Source: Tamlana sp038148895 (GTDB lineage: Bacteria; Bacteroidota; Bacteroidia; Flavobacteriales; Flavobacteriaceae). From it: 64,000 nt of DNA. The position numbers were made by a program, and so were the translations under genes. The notes under the pieces were generated by a model, which saw nothing but the letters and a program-made list of their open reading frames with translations, did no database searches and was not told the origin of the DNA. The stretch is taken from NCBI GenBank assembly GCA_038148895.1, contig JBBVGQ010000001.1; one strand, written 5' to 3'. Shown piece by piece: positions 60,036-64,000 of the stretch. Every line of letters starts with the position of its first letter. Positions within the stretch are counted from its first letter, which is position 1.

Positions 60036-60132
60036 CGCTTCAAAGTTTAGTGGGCTAAAGTTAATAAAACGTCACGAGATTTAAAATAGTAATTGGGTAC
60101 CGACCTTTTGGTATGTACCCAAAAATATATCG

Positions 60133-61953
60133 CTAATTAAAGCCATATCGTAAACCAAACAGTACGTTGCTTGGTGGCATGGGTACAAAGCCAGCTTCAA
60201 TATAATCGGCATTAAAAATATTGCTCGCGGTTACTGTAAATTCGAGTTGTTTTAAGTTTACTACCAATGAAGCGTCCCAAACATTATAGCTATCGCCTGT
60301 GGTGCGTTCGGCATGTTTGTATACAATATTTTGGCTTACATTTTTAAACAACTGGGTGCTTAGTCTAGTGGTAAAGTGGTGTTTTAATGTGTTTAAGGAA
60401 TAACGTGATAAATCTTTATTTTGGTCTAAAATATTGTCATCTAAAAAATTGTAGCCAACTGCTAAAGTTTGGTTGAAACTATTAAGTTTAAAGTTGTATG
60501 CCATATCAACTTCAAACCCTTTGGTGTTAACTTCGGCAATATTTGTAGCTGTAAAAAAAGTTTCGGTGGTGTTTTGACGAATAAAATCGATTAAGTTTTT
60601 AGCGTCTCTATTATAAACTGCTATCGAGCCCGAAAATTTTGGTGAAAAATATTTAATGCCGATTTCTTGGGCCAAAGCTTCTTCAACTTCCAAATTTGGA
60701 TTTCCCGTGGTACTAGAATCGTTATAATACAAATCTGTATATGTTGGTATACGGTAGGTATATCCAATATTTCCGTAAGCTTTTAAATTGTCGGTTATTT
60801 TATAACCAACATCTAAACCTGGGAATGCATAAAAATCGAAATCTGAGAAGTACGTTAAGGCAACACCGGGGGTCATGTCTAAATTGTCCCATTTAAATTG
60901 ATGTTCCAGAAACAAGGTGGTCATAAATCGATTTAGGTCTCCTAAATTGTTGCTTTTTATATACACTTTTGAGAGGTCTACACCAAAACCGGTAACACCT
61001 AAATTAGACTTGTAAGAAGCGTTCACTTCCGCTCCAATTTTGTTGGTAATGTGTAAATTTCGGTAAACCGTTGGGTCATTTCTTAGGTATATGTATTCGT
61101 CTTGGTTGCGTTTCCAGTATACGCGAGGTTTAATGGTTAGTCTTTCGTTATTGAATTGTGTTGAAAATCCAATTAAACTATTTTGGGTTTCTTCATATTG
61201 CTCGGTGGCACTTGCCCTGGCATAAAACCCATTGGCGCCAAATTTACGTTCTTGAAACGTGGCAATCATTTCAATGGCTTTTTTGTCTTTATTAAAAACA
61301 CTTTTTACAAAATAATTGCTGTTGTCGTAATCGGAATTGTGCCTATATCCTGCCGAAGTCATTTTGTCAACATGTACAATATGTGATGAGTTTTCTAAAT
61401 CGCCACCAACAGTTACTCCACCGTTTAATTGACCAAAAGACCCGCCTTCAGTTTTAACCGAAACCGTGTTATTTAGGTTTTTCTTGGTAACGATGTTAAT
61501 AGCGCCGTTAAACGCATTTTGCCCAAAAATTCTAGCGGCAGGACCTTTAATAATTTCAATACGTTCAATAACTTCAATTGGTAAAGCAGCATTCATAGTG
61601 TGGTGGCCTGTTTGGGCATCGTCCATTTTAATACCATCAATAAGAAGAAGGGTTTGGTCAAAATTTCCTCCGCGGATGTATAAATCGGCTTGACTTCCTG
61701 CAGTTCCGCGTCGTCTAATATCTATTCCCGCAATTTGTTGTAACAAATCGGCAACATTTGTTGCGGCACTCTTTTTAATATCTTCAGAAGAAATAATATC
61801 TATGGTTCTAGAGTTTTCCTTAAAGGGTAAATCTATTCGTGTTGATGTAATTACAACTTGATCTAAAGAATCCATTTTTACTTGGTCTTCTTGCGTGTGT
61901 CCTATTAAAAATGATAAAAATAAGATGGCGGTTAAGGCTAATTTGGCTTTCAT
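60133..61953 (-). CDS. TonB-dependent receptor, BtuB-like
   Basis: 606 residues from the ATG at 61953. Signal peptide (KLALTAILFLSFLIGHTQ), the TonB box region (DQVVITSTRIDLPF), the plug (IAGIDIRRRGTAGSQADLYI, LLIDGIKMDDAQTG, GPAARIFGQNAFNGAINIV) and a barrel ending NVLFGLRYGFN. Short receptors of this kind resemble BtuB, but no B12-binding or riboswitch signal is visible nearby. Divergent from a MocR-type regulator, with 72 nt between starts, so a regulatory link is plausible. Confidence 0.92.
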   Translation of the reverse strand: MKAKLALTAILFLSFLIGHTQEDQVKMDSLDQVVITSTRIDLPFKENSRTIDIISSEDIKKSAATNVADLLQQIAGIDIRRRGTAGSQADLYIRGGNFDQTLLLIDGIKMDDAQTGHHTMNAALPIEVIERIEIIKGPAARIFGQNAFNGAINIVTKKNLNNTVSVKTEGGSFGQLNGGVTVGGDLENSSHIVHVDKMTSAGYRHNSDYDNSNYFVKSVFNKDKKAIEMIATFQERKFGANGFYARASATEQYEETQNSLIGFSTQFNNERLTIKPRVYWKRNQDEYIYLRNDPTVYRNLHITNKIGAEVNASYKSNLGVTGFGVDLSKVYIKSNNLGDLNRFMTTLFLEHQFKWDNLDMTPGVALTYFSDFDFYAFPGLDVGYKITDNLKAYGNIGYTYRIPTYTDLYYNDSSTTGNPNLEVEEALAQEIGIKYFSPKFSGSIAVYNRDAKNLIDFIRQNTTETFFTATNIAEVNTKGFEVDMAYNFKLNSFNQTLAVGYNFLDDNILDQNKDLSRYSLNTLKHHFTTRLSTQLFKNVSQNIVYKHAERTTGDSYNVWDASLVVNLKQLEFTVTASNIFNADYIEAGFVPMPPSNVLFGLRYGFN

Positions 61954-61993
61954 AAAATACAATGTTTAAAAACGATGCAAAAGTCGTAACTTT

Positions 61994-62025
61994 CCGGACG
62001 ATTCAGATAGTCCAGTTTTAAAACA

Positions 62026-62040
<15 letters not shown>
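61994..62040 (+). promoter_or_regulatory. Candidate MocR operator repeats
   Basis: Direct repeats ATAGTCCAGTT (62007-62017) and ATAGTCCGGTT (62030-62040), 23 bp apart, with an inverted CCGGAC at 61994-61999. Two direct repeats plus one inverted repeat is the pattern described for PdxR-type MocR proteins. The second direct repeat lies within the first codons of the regulator, so autoregulation is suggested. Confidence 0.4.
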
Positions 62041-63497
<1,457 letters not shown>

Positions 63498-63522
<25 letters not shown>

Positions 63523-63914
63523 TTGCAATCTTCACATCTATATTTATCCTTGGCATAAAAAGGAAGCGTGCCAGACAAAAAACCCAAAACAAAGGAGAAG
63601 AACGATTTGAAATCTTTAATAGTTGAAAATAATTGAACCTTGGTACTATTACAATTAGGGCAATGAATGGCATTACCCTCATCATCCAATGAATATTTTG
63701 CAATACTGTCCAAAATATGCTGGGCTTTCAAAGCATCTTTGGTGAGTACCTTAAGTTTTACACCGCCAATGGCATTACTTACCAAGGGATCGGTGTCTAT
63801 GGTAAAGTTGTCACTTAAAAATACATTGATGCCGTCTGCCTCCAACCTCCCTTTTATAATTTGGGCTTCACTGGAATATTGAAACTTGGCTATGGTTTTA
63901 AAAGTTTGGCTCAT
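63498..63914 (-). CDS. DUF2007 protein with C-terminal zinc ribbon
   Basis: 138 residues. The N-terminal part is DUF2007 (TIAKFQYSSEAQIIKGRLEA, IGGVKLKVLTKDALKAQHIL). Then CPNC (about 94-97) and CEDC (about 130-133) form a zinc ribbon around a short hydrophobic segment (FFSFVLGFLSGTLPFY). Its stop overlaps the MocR gene by 25 nt in convergent orientation. Proposed signal-transducing role for the family is not proven. Confidence 0.87.
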
Positions 63915-63954
63915 GTTGAATCAAATATAATAAACGAGTTTTAATAAAAAATTA

Positions 63955-63982
63955 TTGTTTTTCAATAATTTTTATATATTTG
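63955..63982 (+). promoter_or_regulatory. Promoter reading out of the window
   Basis: TTG (63955-63957), 17 bp, TATATTTG (63975-63982). The gene it serves begins beyond the window edge. Confidence 0.55.
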
Positions 63983-64000
63983 TTATCGTTAAACAATAAT

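Noticed and set aside
61954..62025. Cobalamin riboswitch before the BtuB-like receptor
   Set aside because: Only 72 nt separate the divergent starts, too short for a B12 riboswitch, and no B12-box-like sequence is seen.

Overview
The window is AT-rich chromosomal DNA from a member of the Bacteroidota, most likely a marine member of the Flavobacteriaceae. The pointers are a type IX secretion component (PorZ) and a protein with a type A T9SS C-terminal sorting domain, two TonB-dependent receptors, a GH117-class DUF2723 glycosyltransferase, the rplM-rpsI-rpsB-tsf-pyrH-frr neighbourhood, an ExbB-X-ExbD-ExbD operon, TAnnTTTG-type -7 promoter boxes, and the near absence of Shine-Dalgarno sequences. 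It looks like core chromosome: I see no insertion sequence, prophage, integron, CRISPR array or rRNA operon. Three tRNA genes are present (Leu-CAA, Ser-GGA, Gln-TTG).

Layout. 0-8.8 kb: a minus-strand gpsA-VOC-GH43 cluster cut by the window edge, two lipoproteins, the yicC-gmk-nadD operon, a secreted protein, a membrane class III cyclase, and small DUF2188 and DUF5679 proteins. 9-12.2 kb: a MalY/PatB C-S lyase, tRNA-Leu, prs and rplY. 12.2-13.8 kb: a gene-poor stretch with two near-identical regulatory/hairpin units downstream of an orphan NarL-type response regulator and an aspartyl protease. 13.9-19 kb: tatD-ansA, tRNA-Ser, the Exb energy-transduction operon and a beta-barrel protein. 19-31 kb: a long minus-strand run from rplM through ribosomal and translation genes, pyrH-frr, a DUF5686-like protein, an MMPL exporter, asnS and rpoN. 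31-46 kb: an oxidoreductase, a P1B-4 metal ATPase, ygiQ, polA, a metallophosphoesterase, a cysteine-less thioredoxin-like protein, a polysaccharide deacetylase with the DUF2723 membrane glycosyltransferase, and tRNA-Gln. 46-64 kb: small enzymes and lipoproteins, gdhA, porZ-recO-TonB receptor, a T9SS cargo protein, recX, outer-membrane proteins, a JmjC-like protein, and a BtuB-like receptor divergent from a MocR-type regulator.

The most interesting signal is at 12.39-12.67 kb. Two tandem units each hold a 24-bp near-palindromic operator, a -7-like box at exactly the same distance, a conserved 5' segment and a hairpin whose stem sequence has changed on both sides while its loop is kept. I read them as two paralogous small RNA genes on the minus strand, probably controlled by the neighbouring response regulator; this is inference from sequence only. 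Other points worth checking are a MocR regulator in which the PLP lysine and an active-site arginine position both read as glutamine, a thioredoxin fold lacking both cysteines, a possible sigma-54 promoter before a lipoprotein, and a structured leader before rpsB.
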